Source: Paludibacteraceae bacterium (GTDB lineage Bacteria > Bacteroidota > Bacteroidia > Bacteroidales > Paludibacteraceae). From it: a DNA stretch of 49,785 bases. Made by a program: the position numbers and the translations under genes. The notes under the pieces were generated by a model. That model was not told where the DNA came from. It made no database searches and saw nothing but the letters and a program-made list of their open reading frames with translations. This document shows, piece by piece, positions 18,318-26,213 of this stretch (within the stretch, counting starts at the first letter, position 1; each line of letters starts with the position of its first letter). The DNA is taken from contig JAGBRL010000019.1 in the NCBI GenBank assembly GCA_017632345.1, positions 1 to 49,785 of the forward strand, given 5' to 3'.

Positions 18318-20456
18318 TTAACGTTTCTCTATCTTTTCTGTGTAGAACTTGCCATCGCTTTCTACCTTCACGATGTAAAGGCCGTTCTGCAAGTTAGACA
18401 CGTTGATTGTGTTTTCGCCCTTTGCAAAATCCTGACGGATAATGACATTGCCTGTGAAGTCAATAACGCTTACAGTATAGTTGTCGTCTTCAAATCTGAC
18501 AGTCAAATCACTTTCTATAGGATTTGGAGCAACAGAGACACCTTCCAGCGAATTGACGTATCCGACAGCTCCCTCTTCTGGTTTTACAATCTCCTCTTCT
18601 TCCTCTTCTTCATCATTGCCCATGCCTGCATTGAAGCAAGAGTCAACGCTAGCCAAAGAAGGGTCGTTCAGAACACATTTGATAAGAACTCCAGACTCTG
18701 TGAGTTTGTCCCAAGTCTTAGCCTTGCAGCTTCCTGGTTGCAGCACGCAAGCTGTCTCTTGCTTGTCGCCGAAGTTCCAGTTAGCCCAGCTTACGTTGTT
18801 CTTGTTCATCCACTCAAACCATACCAAAGACTCAGCCAAGTTGAAGCCTCCGTTACCGGACGAGTTGCAAGTTCCGAACTCTGTGACGAAAATAGGGCAT
18901 CCGTTAGCAATCGCAAAATCAGCAGCGTTTCTAAGTTCCTGCTTGTGAGTGTCTGCGTAGAAGTGAAGCGCATACATCATATTAGGGTAGTTAAGCGGAC
19001 TGACAGCAGGTGCTGTTACGCGCTGGCTCCATACAGGAGTACCCGAGATGATGATTGAGTTAGGGTCGTTCTTGCGAATCACCTCAACAATCTCCTGAGC
19101 GTAAGATTTTACTCTTGCCCAGCTTATGCTTCCGTTTGGCTCGTTGCATATTTCATAAATGACGTGAGCTTTGCCTGCGTGCTTTTTAGACATATAGTCG
19201 AAGAACTCCTTAGCCTCTTCCATAGCGTACCATGGGTCGTTAGTTCCTGCGTTAAGGATATGCCAGTCAATCATGCAGTATATGCCTCTCTGCGCGCATT
19301 CGTCAACAAGTTCGTCTATGAAAGCTTTTCTTGCTTCTCCGTTGCTGTTCTTGATCTGGTCTTCCGCATACGAAGCCAATCGGAACAGGTTGATGTTCCA
19401 GTCGTCAACAAGCACGTCGAGGGAGCTTGAGTTGTAGCAGTTTTTGAACCAAAGCAAGTCATGAGTGCTCATGCCGCGAAGCACAACCATATCTCCGTTC
19501 ACGTCAACCATATTAGTGCCAGACACCTGCAATTTTCCATGTTTTGCAACTGGAGATTCAGGAGGATAATTGTCTGTAGGATACATAGAAGCGTCGAAAG
19601 CTTCGAACTCTTCAGCCTTGTCACCTTCATATTCAAATATCAAGTATCTGGAAGAGTAGTAGTTAGACTCGATTTTGCAAGATATGGACATGTTCCCATT
19701 GTGGTCGTAAACATAATCCACAGTGCCTTTTTTAGAGTCTTTTTCTCTTATGACACGGCCTTTTGAGTCGTATTCATAATTGATTTTACTGCCCACCATG
19801 AATTTTGACAAGTTGCTTGACCAAATGCTGTCAACGCGCTGAGCGAGCAGCCCGGCTTCGTTATAAGCGAACGAAGAACGAGACTGATTGATGATTTTGT
19901 CGCCCGAAGTTTGGACAGACGAGATGAGCTCTCCTTTGTCATTTATAATTTCGGTTATGACCTCTTCTCCGTCTTCTGTCTTTCCTATACGAGTGATTAG
20001 TCCGTCTGCCTCAGTTTGTGTGAATGAGAACGGAAGACCGTTGACAATTGAATATGTGAGTTTGCCGTCGGTGTACATAACAGAGTCTGAAACGCCACTT
20101 TCTATGTTAGTTGTGACAACCTTGCTTTCCAGACCGTTTGCGTCGTACTCATACTTTTTTATGATGTCAGAGTTTTCGTAGCGGACAAGCTGTTTGTTTG
20201 AGTTGTAGATCCATGTCTCCTTGCTCACAACTTCGCCTTCTGAGATGTGCTCCAGCGAAACAGTGTTTTTCTCTGCGTCGCGAACAACATTGAACGATTC
20301 GTCCATCCATGCTCCCCACTCTCCAAAGTATCTGGCTTCTTTTAGTCCTCCTTTGGTTTCGTCTAACCAAGGACGGACAGTTTCGGTAGGGAACCTCTGC
20401 GCGCTTACGGACATTACGCCGCAAAGAGCGATAACTGATAACAATAATTTCTTCAT
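18318..20456 (-). CDS. Secreted GH5 endoglucanase with YD-repeat-like N-terminal part and T9SS sorting domain
   Basis: 712 aa from the ATG at 20456 (MKKLLLSVIALCGVMSVSAQ, a clean signal peptide). Residues about 75-280 hold beta-rich repeats with Y-x-Y-D-x-x-G (KYEYDANG, FAYNEAG, NYEYDSKG, VYDHNG), resembling YD/RHS-type repeats. The GH5 domain spans about 305-600: LRGMSTHDLLWF, WNINLFRLAS, MIDWHI, acid/base in EICNEP (Glu 439), HFYADTHK, nucleophile in VTEFGT (Glu 526), WANWNFGDK; this resembles subfamily 2 endoglucanases. A Glu-rich linker (616-622) precedes a type IX sorting domain (643-712, VAPNPIESDLTVRF to YTEKIEKR). Expected to be secreted and surface-attached, cutting beta-1,4-glucans. 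Confidence 0.9.
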   Translation of the reverse strand: MKKLLLSVIALCGVMSVSAQRFPTETVRPWLDETKGGLKEARYFGEWGAWMDESFNVVRDAEKNTVSLEHISEGEVVSKETWIYNSNKQLVRYENSDIIKKYEYDANGLESKVVTTNIESGVSDSVMYTDGKLTYSIVNGLPFSFTQTEADGLITRIGKTEDGEEVITEIINDKGELISSVQTSGDKIINQSRSSFAYNEAGLLAQRVDSIWSSNLSKFMVGSKINYEYDSKGRVIREKDSKKGTVDYVYDHNGNMSISCKIESNYYSSRYLIFEYEGDKAEEFEAFDASMYPTDNYPPESPVAKHGKLQVSGTNMVDVNGDMVVLRGMSTHDLLWFKNCYNSSSLDVLVDDWNINLFRLASYAEDQIKNSNGEARKAFIDELVDECAQRGIYCMIDWHILNAGTNDPWYAMEEAKEFFDYMSKKHAGKAHVIYEICNEPNGSISWARVKSYAQEIVEVIRKNDPNSIIISGTPVWSQRVTAPAVSPLNYPNMMYALHFYADTHKQELRNAADFAIANGCPIFVTEFGTCNSSGNGGFNLAESLVWFEWMNKNNVSWANWNFGDKQETACVLQPGSCKAKTWDKLTESGVLIKCVLNDPSLASVDSCFNAGMGNDEEEEEEEIVKPEEGAVGYVNSLEGVSVAPNPIESDLTVRFEDDNYTVSVIDFTGNVIIRQDFAKGENTINVSNLQNGLYIVKVESDGKFYTEKIEKR

Positions 20457-20480
20457 TTTTCCTTCATTTTTATGAAACAT

Positions 20481-20645
20481 TAAGAGGTCAAAGCCTCAAA
20501 AAAGTTTCCTTAAATGAATCTCAAATAAAGCAAAATATGTAAGAAGGGAGAGAATTGCCGGAAACACACAAATGACACTTCGTTCTGCCCAATATCCTCA
20601 ATATCAAGAGCTTTTTTAAGAGCCACGCAAGGAAACATTTATACT
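20481..20645 (-). other. Long leader upstream of GH5-T9SS gene, possibly a separate small RNA
   Basis: About 165 nt between the predicted start of transcription and the gene. It contains GTTTCC (20637-20632 and again further down) and a later GGAAAC followed by six T at roughly 20497-20508, so a transcript folding on itself and ending there is possible. No protein is convincingly encoded. Confidence 0.3.
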
Positions 20646-20650
20646 CGGCA

Positions 20651-20681
20651 CAAAAGTATGAGCTTTTTTTGTTTCCTGCAA
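20651..20681 (-). promoter_or_regulatory. Promoter upstream of GH5-T9SS gene
   Basis: Minus strand TTG (20681-20679), 20 bp, TACTTTTG (20658-20651). Matches the Bacteroidota promoter with one extra spacer base. Confidence 0.65.
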
Positions 20682-20919
20682 GATTTATATATATGTTGTG
20701 CAGCATAAAAACGGCGTAATTCTTTGATTGTGGAGGTGTTCGGGGCGGATAATGTGCTTTCGTATGGTTTTGAACATTGTTGTGTAAGATGTTAAAAGGG
20801 GCAGGTTCGGTAGATGGAGGCCGTGATGTGACATATGGCGATGAGCAAACTTGTTTCAAAGGCATCGGATACGGAAATGATGACGAAAAATAATAAAAAT
20901 CATAAATTATAGAGATTGC
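20682..20919. other. Gene-free spacer
   Basis: No convincing gene. One open frame on the minus strand runs through 20865-20521, but it crosses the promoter and has no domain or coding-like composition. No further structure recognised. Confidence 0.4.
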
Positions 20920-20920
20920 C

Positions 20921-20961
20921 TAAAAAGTTAAGAGGCTCACCTTTTGGGGAAAGTGAGCCTC
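20921..20961 (-). terminator. Strong terminator in the gene-free region
   Basis: Perfect 9-bp arms GAGGCTCAC (20932-20940) and GTGAGCCTC (20953-20961), 12-nt loop. Minus strand tail TTAACTTTTTAGG. No protein gene ends nearby, so it must end a non-coding transcript. Confidence 0.75.
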
Positions 20962-20964
20962 AAT

Positions 20965-20986
20965 CGTTTTATTTTAAAATAAAACG
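20965..20986. repeat. 22-bp perfect palindrome
   Basis: CGTTTTATTTT followed directly by its reverse complement, with no spacer. Sits 4 bp from the terminator stem. Could be a protein-binding site or extend the RNA fold. Confidence 0.75.
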
Positions 20987-21058
20987 CAACCTAGAACTAA
21001 ACTACAAATCATATATAAACTGCACGAGCTTCACAGCCCATTTCTACTTGTAATAATA

Positions 21059-21075
21059 CAAATACCGTGCCAAAC
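21059..21075 (-). promoter_or_regulatory. Sigma-54 promoter match, site 3
   Basis: Minus strand TTTGGCACGGTATTTGT: the -24 part TGGCACG is perfect, the -12 TTGC is TTGT. One mismatch to TGGCACG-N4-TTGC. Confidence 0.5.
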
Positions 21076-21090
21076 CATTGAGATGGCGAT

Positions 21091-21099
21091 GCAAATATA
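21091..21099 (-). promoter_or_regulatory. -7 element upstream of the small RNA candidate
   Basis: TATATTTGC on the minus strand, full match to TAnnTTTGC; no TTG at -33. Confidence 0.45.
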
Positions 21100-21208
21100 G
21101 AAAAAAATCAATTTTTTTATTGAGTTTTATGTTTTTTTTAGATAAAGCGTACTGTTTAAGGGCTGAAACGGATGTGACGAGGTGTGATTTATACATTGGC
21201 TTGGCATA

Positions 21209-21226
21209 GCAAATATCGCGCCAAAT
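21209..21226 (-). promoter_or_regulatory. Sigma-54 promoter match, site 2
   Basis: Minus strand TTTGGCGCGATATTTGC: GG and GC are correctly spaced, one mismatch (A to G) in the -24 part. A TATCTTTGC element lies directly upstream at 21237-21229. Confidence 0.6.
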
Positions 21227-21338
21227 GTGCAAAGATAAAATCTTTTTGCTGAATAAATATAAAATATGGGTAAAATCCGTAAAATGGCATATAAGTTGAG
21301 TTGTGTGGCGTTGTTAGCGTTGTAAAGGGTTAAGCTTA

Positions 21339-21356
21339 GCAAATATCGTGCCAAAA
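21339..21356 (-). promoter_or_regulatory. Sigma-54 promoter match, site 1
   Basis: Minus strand TTTGGCACGATATTTGC matches TGGCACG-N4-TTGC at every fixed position. It lies 3 bp past the trmO stop codon. Confidence 0.7.
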
Positions 21357-21358
21357 CT

Positions 21359-22042
21359 CTAAATTTTATAAATATTTTTTATAAATAAAGTGTCGTTTTT
21401 TACGGAGAATGATATTTCATATCCAGCGAAGGAGAATCCGTATATGCGGTTCGGGTCATCTTGGTAGGCTGGTCTGGGGTCTAATTCCAGAACTTGACGT
21501 AGCGCATCTTTTTTATTTTCAGGGAAATCGGCTATTTGCGTGTCGTCCCATACTACTTGCAATGTTTTCTTTATGTTTTTTTCGGAGAATCCGCCGGAGG
21601 CGTTTGCAACAGAGTCGGCTGACGGCAGGTATGGCTTGATGTCGAACACCGGCGTGCCGTTCATCATGTCTGCTCCTGAGATGACAAGCACGGGCCCGTC
21701 TTTTTTGTCAAACTCAATGCGTTCAAGTTTCACGCAAGATAAGCCCAGCGGGTTTGGCCTGAACGGAGAGCGGGTGGCGAACACTCCTATGCGAGTATTT
21801 CCGCCTAATCGTGGCGGCCTGACTGTGGGCGACCACCTGTCTTTGTGTGATTCTGAAAAGTCCCAGATTATCCAGATGTGAGAAAACTCTTCTATTCCGC
21901 GAAAGGCTTCTGGGGTTCTGTATTCAGGCTTGAACACAACTCTTGCCATCAGAGACGAAGCGAGTCCGCTCTGCCGGGGCACACCAAATTTTGAGTCAAA
22001 ATCGCTCTCTATATGCGCTATGACCTTTAATGGAACTTCCAT
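21359..22042 (-). CDS. trmO: tRNA (N6-threonylcarbamoyladenosine37-N6)-methyltransferase TrmO (YaeB/TsaA)
   Basis: 227 aa. Methylates t6A37 in tRNA-Thr using SAM. Seen: KVIAHIESDFDSKFGVPRQSGL, FRGIEEFSHIWIIWDF, TRIGVFATRSPFRPNPLGLS (the signature of the family), LVISGADMMNGTPVFDIKPYLP, and the C-terminal DPNRIYGFSFAGYEISF extension. The start codon overlaps the stop of the DUF4491 gene by one base, so translation is probably coupled. It is the last protein gene of the operon starting at 26071. Confidence 0.93.
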   Translation of the reverse strand: MEVPLKVIAHIESDFDSKFGVPRQSGLASSLMARVVFKPEYRTPEAFRGIEEFSHIWIIWDFSESHKDRWSPTVRPPRLGGNTRIGVFATRSPFRPNPLGLSCVKLERIEFDKKDGPVLVISGADMMNGTPVFDIKPYLPSADSVANASGGFSEKNIKKTLQVVWDDTQIADFPENKKDALRQVLELDPRPAYQDDPNRIYGFSFAGYEISFSVKNDTLFIKNIYKI

Positions 22043-22338
22043 CAGAATTTATAATCGTTGCGTTTAGGGTTCTTTGGGAACCAGCCTTTTTTTACGCGTT
22101 TTTCCTGTTCGAATATCTCAAGGATAGACCAGTAAGAGGAAAAAGCGAGAACGCCGAGCAGCGAAGAGGCTATCACATTGTCAATAAGTAGAGACGCGAC
22201 AAGAGCGGCTGTTCCTACTATCGGGAATATTATCCAGCTTTTCACGCCGAAGTGATATTCAAGTTTTATCACAATAGGGTGGAATAGTCCTATTATGAGG
22301 AATGTGGAAATTCCTATTATTAGCCCAACGAAATTCAT
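22042..22338 (-). CDS. DUF4491 membrane protein
   Basis: 98 aa with three membrane segments: FVGLIIGISTFLIIGLFHPIVIKLEYHFG is the family-typical start, then two more hydrophobic stretches and a basic, cytoplasmic end (KKGWFPKNPKRNDY). DUF4491 is conserved in Bacteroidales with unknown function. It lies 4 bp after the OstA-like gene. Confidence 0.85.
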   Translation of the reverse strand: MNFVGLIIGISTFLIIGLFHPIVIKLEYHFGVKSWIIFPIVGTAALVASLLIDNVIASSLLGVLAFSSYWSILEIFEQEKRVKKGWFPKNPKRNDYKF

Positions 22339-22342
22339 GAAT

Positions 22343-23863
22343 TTAATATTTTAAGAAAATGTCTTTCATCTTTTTCGGACGGATACTTTCCTGCCAAGTG
22401 AACCCTTTCAGGAAAAGTTCCTCTTCAGGCGCTTCGAACGGCGGGTACATCACGCCCTGCGAGTCCGGTGTCATTTTTATCTTTTCCAGCTTTTTATTCA
22501 TCATAAATATAGACATCATGCTGCCTTCCGCCTTGTTTATTCCGACGAGATTTCCGTTGTCGTCTTTCGGGAAATAGACGGATATTGCATTGCCAAGCAT
22601 ATCTACTTGCCTAAGGTCGTTCTCTTTCATATAACCTTTAGACTCTTTTCCTGCAAGCTGGCTGAAGTTGTCCTTGTCCTCTCTCTGGCAAATAAGCGCA
22701 TTGCCGATAATGTGAAACCAGTCCGGGTTAGTTCCGTTCATGTACAGCTTTATCGAGTCGCCGGTCATCTGGCTTTGGTTTGCCCATAGAACAGGAGCGA
22801 CGTACATATTTATTATCGAGTCTTTTGTCACGTAATTGAGCGAGTCGCATTTGCCCTGCATGTCTTTCCTGAAAAAGCGCACGTTGTGGTACGCTGACAT
22901 AACTTTGTTCACGGAGTCGAAAGCCGTATAGAAAAGAGAGTCCGCATGCAAGAAAAGAGTGTCTTTCCCAGAAAACTCCATGATGTAGGCACTGTCCGTC
23001 ACCATTGCGGATTGTGGCGTTTGGTGGCATATCGCATAGTTGCCTTTCATGGAGACGCTTCGGGCAGAGTCCTGCACATCAACGTTGTGAAAAGCCTTTG
23101 CGATGCCGGCAGCTTTGTCGAAGTGTATAGAGTCGGCGGTAATTCTTTTGCCATCGTTGCTTGTTATCACAGAATAGTTGTACAATTGCCCGCTGTTTGT
23201 GACGGTGTTCATTCTTGCGTCAGTTGTATAGACCGTGTATTTGTCACCGTAATAAACGTGCGACGGGCCGACAAGAGTTGCAATGTTTGTTGCCGAATTG
23301 GACGATAAGGTGTCAGACTTTATGATAAAGTCCGGATTTGTCAGCACTACGTCAGTTTTGAAAGTGGACACTTTCAAGTTAGTGTAGTAATATCCGAATT
23401 TAGAGACTATCTCGAAATTTGGGTCAACCAGTTTACCTCCGTCAAAAAAATATCCGTAGTCGCCAATTCTGTAGTAATCAAGCTGTTCGGTGTATAGCTG
23501 CATGGTTTTGTTATCAAGGACAACATTTCCTCTCACGCGCATTATTTTAGTATTGCCGTCATAGAACATTTTGTGGGCTGTCATGGACAGAGAGTCGCCT
23601 TGCACAACACGTACATGTCCGAACGCGTCAAAAGAATTTTGCCCGTCGTAAAAATAAGCGCTGTCGCAATACATGAGAGCGTTTTCGTGTCTGAAACGCA
23701 CATTACCCCTGAGAACCTGAAACTCACGTCCGCTCGCTTTGTCGAAAGAGAGAGTTTCGCTATGTTCAAGAATTACAGTCGTCTTCTTTTCTGCAAAGGC
23801 GAAAGAACATGCCATCGAGATTAATAAAGCGGCTATATATTTAATTGTCAATTTGTTAAGCAT
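22343..23863 (-). CDS. OstA-like (LptA/LptD N-terminal domain) LPS transport protein
   Basis: 506 aa with signal peptide (ALLISMACSFAFA). The body is a chain of beta-jellyroll repeats of the OstA family: GREFQVLRGNVRFRHENALMYCDSAYFYDG, then VRVRGNVVLDNKTMQLYTEQLDY and further units to about residue 390. In LPS export these repeats form the periplasmic bridge for lipopolysaccharide. There is no LptD-type barrel, so this is the long LptA-like form found in Bacteroidota. Co-located with SurA-like folding factors, consistent with outer-membrane biogenesis. Confidence 0.85.
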   Translation of the reverse strand: MLNKLTIKYIAALLISMACSFAFAEKKTTVILEHSETLSFDKASGREFQVLRGNVRFRHENALMYCDSAYFYDGQNSFDAFGHVRVVQGDSLSMTAHKMFYDGNTKIMRVRGNVVLDNKTMQLYTEQLDYYRIGDYGYFFDGGKLVDPNFEIVSKFGYYYTNLKVSTFKTDVVLTNPDFIIKSDTLSSNSATNIATLVGPSHVYYGDKYTVYTTDARMNTVTNSGQLYNYSVITSNDGKRITADSIHFDKAAGIAKAFHNVDVQDSARSVSMKGNYAICHQTPQSAMVTDSAYIMEFSGKDTLFLHADSLFYTAFDSVNKVMSAYHNVRFFRKDMQGKCDSLNYVTKDSIINMYVAPVLWANQSQMTGDSIKLYMNGTNPDWFHIIGNALICQREDKDNFSQLAGKESKGYMKENDLRQVDMLGNAISVYFPKDDNGNLVGINKAEGSMMSIFMMNKKLEKIKMTPDSQGVMYPPFEAPEEELFLKGFTWQESIRPKKMKDIFLKY

Positions 23864-23869
23864 ATGTTA

Positions 23870-25222
23870 TTATTCTTTAATCCAGCCCGGATACTGAAAT
23901 TCGCAATTTCTCCATTTCGGGTCTATTCGGACATATATGTCTTTCTGTTTTTCCCGAATCCAGTCGTTCAGTTTGTCAGCGCTTTTTTTCTGCTGATAAA
24001 TATTTTTCATGAGCACGAAATCGTCAGTCATATTAGCCTTGTGAGGCAAAGTCTTGCTTTTAAGCTTGACGATGGCGAACACCTCTTTCCCGTTGCTGCC
24101 GATCATGGAAAACGGTTTTGATATTTCGCCCACGTTCATGACGTAAACAACCTTCGCCACCTCTTGCGGAAGGTCTTGCATCTGAAATTTGGAATCTCCG
24201 GACTTAGGATTAGTAAGTAGTCCGAAACTGTTTCTTGTATTTTTGTCGCTGGAATAAAAAGATACAGCCTGGTCAAAGTTCATAACCTCTTTTCTCACAA
24301 CATCGGCGATACTGTCAAGGCGCTTTGCGGCCATGTCTTTCTCGCTTAAAGACGGTCTCGGCTTCATCAATATGTGACGAGTGTTCACGCGGTCTCCGCT
24401 TTTGTCTATCAGCTGAATCAAATGGAAGCCGAATTCAGACTCCACAATTTTAGAAAGTTTCTTTTTATCTTGCATAGCGAACGCCACGTCGGCATATTCA
24501 GGCACAAGCTGGCCCTTCCCCATAAAGCCAATTTCGCCGCCGCGTTTCGCAGATTCTGTATCTTCAGAATAAAGGATGGCAAGGGTTGAAAATTCGCTCT
24601 CCCCAGACTCCACACGAGTCCTGAACTCGCGCAGGCGAGACTTGACCTCTTCAATTGCCTCTTTGCTGACTTTCGGCTCTACAATCAGAATCTGAACTTC
24701 GACCTGAGTTGGAATCGTAGGTATGCTGTCTTGAGGAATCTTGCTTACGAACCTGCGTATCTCGGCAGGAGTGCATTTCACATCTCCAACTATCTTTTTC
24801 TGCATCTGCTGCACAATCTGCTGATTTTTGACCATTTCGCGCAGTTCCTCTTTCAGAGCGTGCAAAGGCTTCCCGAAATACTCTTCAAGCTTCTCTTTGG
24901 AGCCTACTTGTGAAATTAAGTAATTGATACGCATATCGACCTGAGAACTGACAGAAGCCTCGTCGGCATAAACGCTGTCAATTTTAGCTTGGTCAAGGAA
25001 TAGTTTTTGCAATGCAAGCTGTTCCGGAATGAAACAATACGGGTCGCCCTCCACCTTTGTTCCTTCATACTGGAACCTCATGCGTTGTTCCTCAACGTCA
25101 GAGCGGAGGATAGCCTCGTCACCAACAACCCACACAATTTCGTCTATAACGCTTTCCTGTCCGGAAACCGCTAAGACAGAGAATAAGATAGCGGCAATTC
25201 CTGATATAAATTTCCTTGTCAT
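23870..25222 (-). CDS. SurA-like periplasmic peptidyl-prolyl isomerase
   Basis: 450 aa with signal peptide (ISGIAAILFSVLAVSGQ). SurA order: N-terminal chaperone helices (ESVIDEIVWVVGDEAILRSDVEEQ), first parvulin domain about 175-275 (VEVQILIVEPKVSKEAIEEV ... YSEDTESAKRGGEIGFMGKGQLVPEYADVAFAM ... SEFGFHLIQL), second about 280-385 (NTRHILMKPRPSLSEKD ...), and a C-terminal helix. It helps outer-membrane proteins fold. Starts 3 bp after the SurA-N lipoprotein gene ends. Confidence 0.9.
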   Translation of the reverse strand: MTRKFISGIAAILFSVLAVSGQESVIDEIVWVVGDEAILRSDVEEQRMRFQYEGTKVEGDPYCFIPEQLALQKLFLDQAKIDSVYADEASVSSQVDMRINYLISQVGSKEKLEEYFGKPLHALKEELREMVKNQQIVQQMQKKIVGDVKCTPAEIRRFVSKIPQDSIPTIPTQVEVQILIVEPKVSKEAIEEVKSRLREFRTRVESGESEFSTLAILYSEDTESAKRGGEIGFMGKGQLVPEYADVAFAMQDKKKLSKIVESEFGFHLIQLIDKSGDRVNTRHILMKPRPSLSEKDMAAKRLDSIADVVRKEVMNFDQAVSFYSSDKNTRNSFGLLTNPKSGDSKFQMQDLPQEVAKVVYVMNVGEISKPFSMIGSNGKEVFAIVKLKSKTLPHKANMTDDFVLMKNIYQQKKSADKLNDWIREKQKDIYVRIDPKWRNCEFQYPGWIKE

Positions 25223-25225
25223 AAA

Positions 25226-26071
25226 TTATTTGCTTGCTATGTTCTGTTTAATTTCGCCGTTGTTTAAAGCATCTTCGTACAAGTCAGACGCCAGTTTTTT
25301 CAAGTATAAATTCTTCTGCCTTTCGATAAGTATAGTCTCCAGACTTGCCTTTACCTGTTCCAACGGCAGAGTTTCACCCTGTATGATTGAAGAATTTATA
25401 AACAGCAAAGTCGTGATATTGTCACCTTTACTTTCGAAAAATCTGTGATGAGCCAAAAATTCTTTGGTGTCATATATCTGCATGCCCTCCCTTTTGACGA
25501 GGCTCAGCGGTTTCATTTTTTCAGAAAAGAGATCCAGACGTAGTCCGTTTTTGACGCATAAAGCCTCTATGTCGTGCATGTTTTCGTCGCCGCCACGGAA
25601 AAGCTTTCTCAGCTCTTTCAAGTCAGGATTGTCGTTAGGCACGACCACCGAGAATCCGCCAACCATTGTTTCGGACGCGAGGAAGATATCGGAGTTTTCG
25701 TAGTAATAATCTTCTATCTCTTTCTGTTTGATAGGCTTTTGGTTCTGTTTGATTTTCTGAAGCTGATATTCATAGATGAAAAGTTCCCGTCTGTAACGTT
25801 CCACCAAGATGTCAATCTCTTCCGTATTAGGCATATTTTCCTTCGCTTTGTTATAAAGAAGTATGTTTGTTGCCCACTCCTTCTTGTATTTTTCAACAGC
25901 CGAAGCGCTGTCCTTCGCATTTAGTCCTGAAGGAATTGACGCAAGCACGTCTTTGAGGTACAGAGACTCACCTCCAACCTCCATAACCACTAAATTCTCG
26001 TCGCCAAACTGTTCCTTGCAAGAACACAACGCAAAGAAAGCGAACAATATGATGTAACCGAATCTAACCAT
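25226..26071 (-). CDS. Lipoprotein with SurA-N-like chaperone region, no parvulin domain
   Basis: 281 aa. Lipobox FALCSCKEQ puts a lipid on Cys 18 or 17-19 region. The rest is helical and resembles the N-terminal chaperone part of SurA/PpiD proteins (VMEVGGESLYLKDVLASIPSG, KKEWATNILLYNKAKENMP). No parvulin catalytic motif (such as a GGxLG...) can be seen, so it likely binds clients without isomerase activity. First gene of the operon running down to trmO, with a promoter -7 element at 26089-26097. Confidence 0.75.
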   Translation of the reverse strand: MVRFGYIILFAFFALCSCKEQFGDENLVVMEVGGESLYLKDVLASIPSGLNAKDSASAVEKYKKEWATNILLYNKAKENMPNTEEIDILVERYRRELFIYEYQLQKIKQNQKPIKQKEIEDYYYENSDIFLASETMVGGFSVVVPNDNPDLKELRKLFRGGDENMHDIEALCVKNGLRLDLFSEKMKPLSLVKREGMQIYDTKEFLAHHRFFESKGDNITTLLFINSSIIQGETLPLEQVKASLETILIERQKNLYLKKLASDLYEDALNNGEIKQNIASK

Positions 26072-26088
26072 TGTAGCCTATTTGAGCT

Positions 26089-26097
26089 GCAAATATA
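26089..26097 (-). promoter_or_regulatory. Promoter of the surA-ostA-trmO operon
   Basis: Minus strand TATATTTGC, full -7 match, with CTG in place of TTG exactly 19 bp upstream. Confidence 0.6.
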
Positions 26098-26161
26098 CAA
26101 TAATTATAAAAAATAACAGACAGAACAGAACCTGCTCTTGTCAGATTTAAATATTTTTAAC

Positions 26162-26207
26162 ACAAAATAGGAAGCCGTTGTGTCTTTGGTTACACGAACG
26201 GCTTCCT
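26162..26207 (-). terminator. Terminator after the large parvulin gene
   Basis: Arms AGGAAGCCGTT (26169-26179) and AACGGCTTCCT (26197-26207), extended by GTGT/ACAC. Minus strand tail ATTTTGTGTT. Begins 7 bp past the stop and separates this gene from the next operon. Confidence 0.8.
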
Positions 26208-26213
26208 GATTCA

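Larger units (their letters stand above)
20920..21085 (-). ncRNA. Candidate small non-coding RNA downstream of sigma-54-type promoter
   Basis: Read on the minus strand: a -7 element (21099-21091) and a sigma-54-like site (21073-21059) are followed by about 130 nt without a real gene and then a strong terminator. The only reading frame is a 10-codon one (MGCEARAVYI) starting at about 21042. Two alternative 5' ends are possible, giving RNAs of about 125 or 165 nt. The family was not identified. Confidence 0.5.

Noticed and set aside
20521..20865. 114-codon open frame on the minus strand upstream of the GH5-T9SS gene
   Set aside because: Crosses the promoter at 20651-20681, has no coding-like composition or family match.
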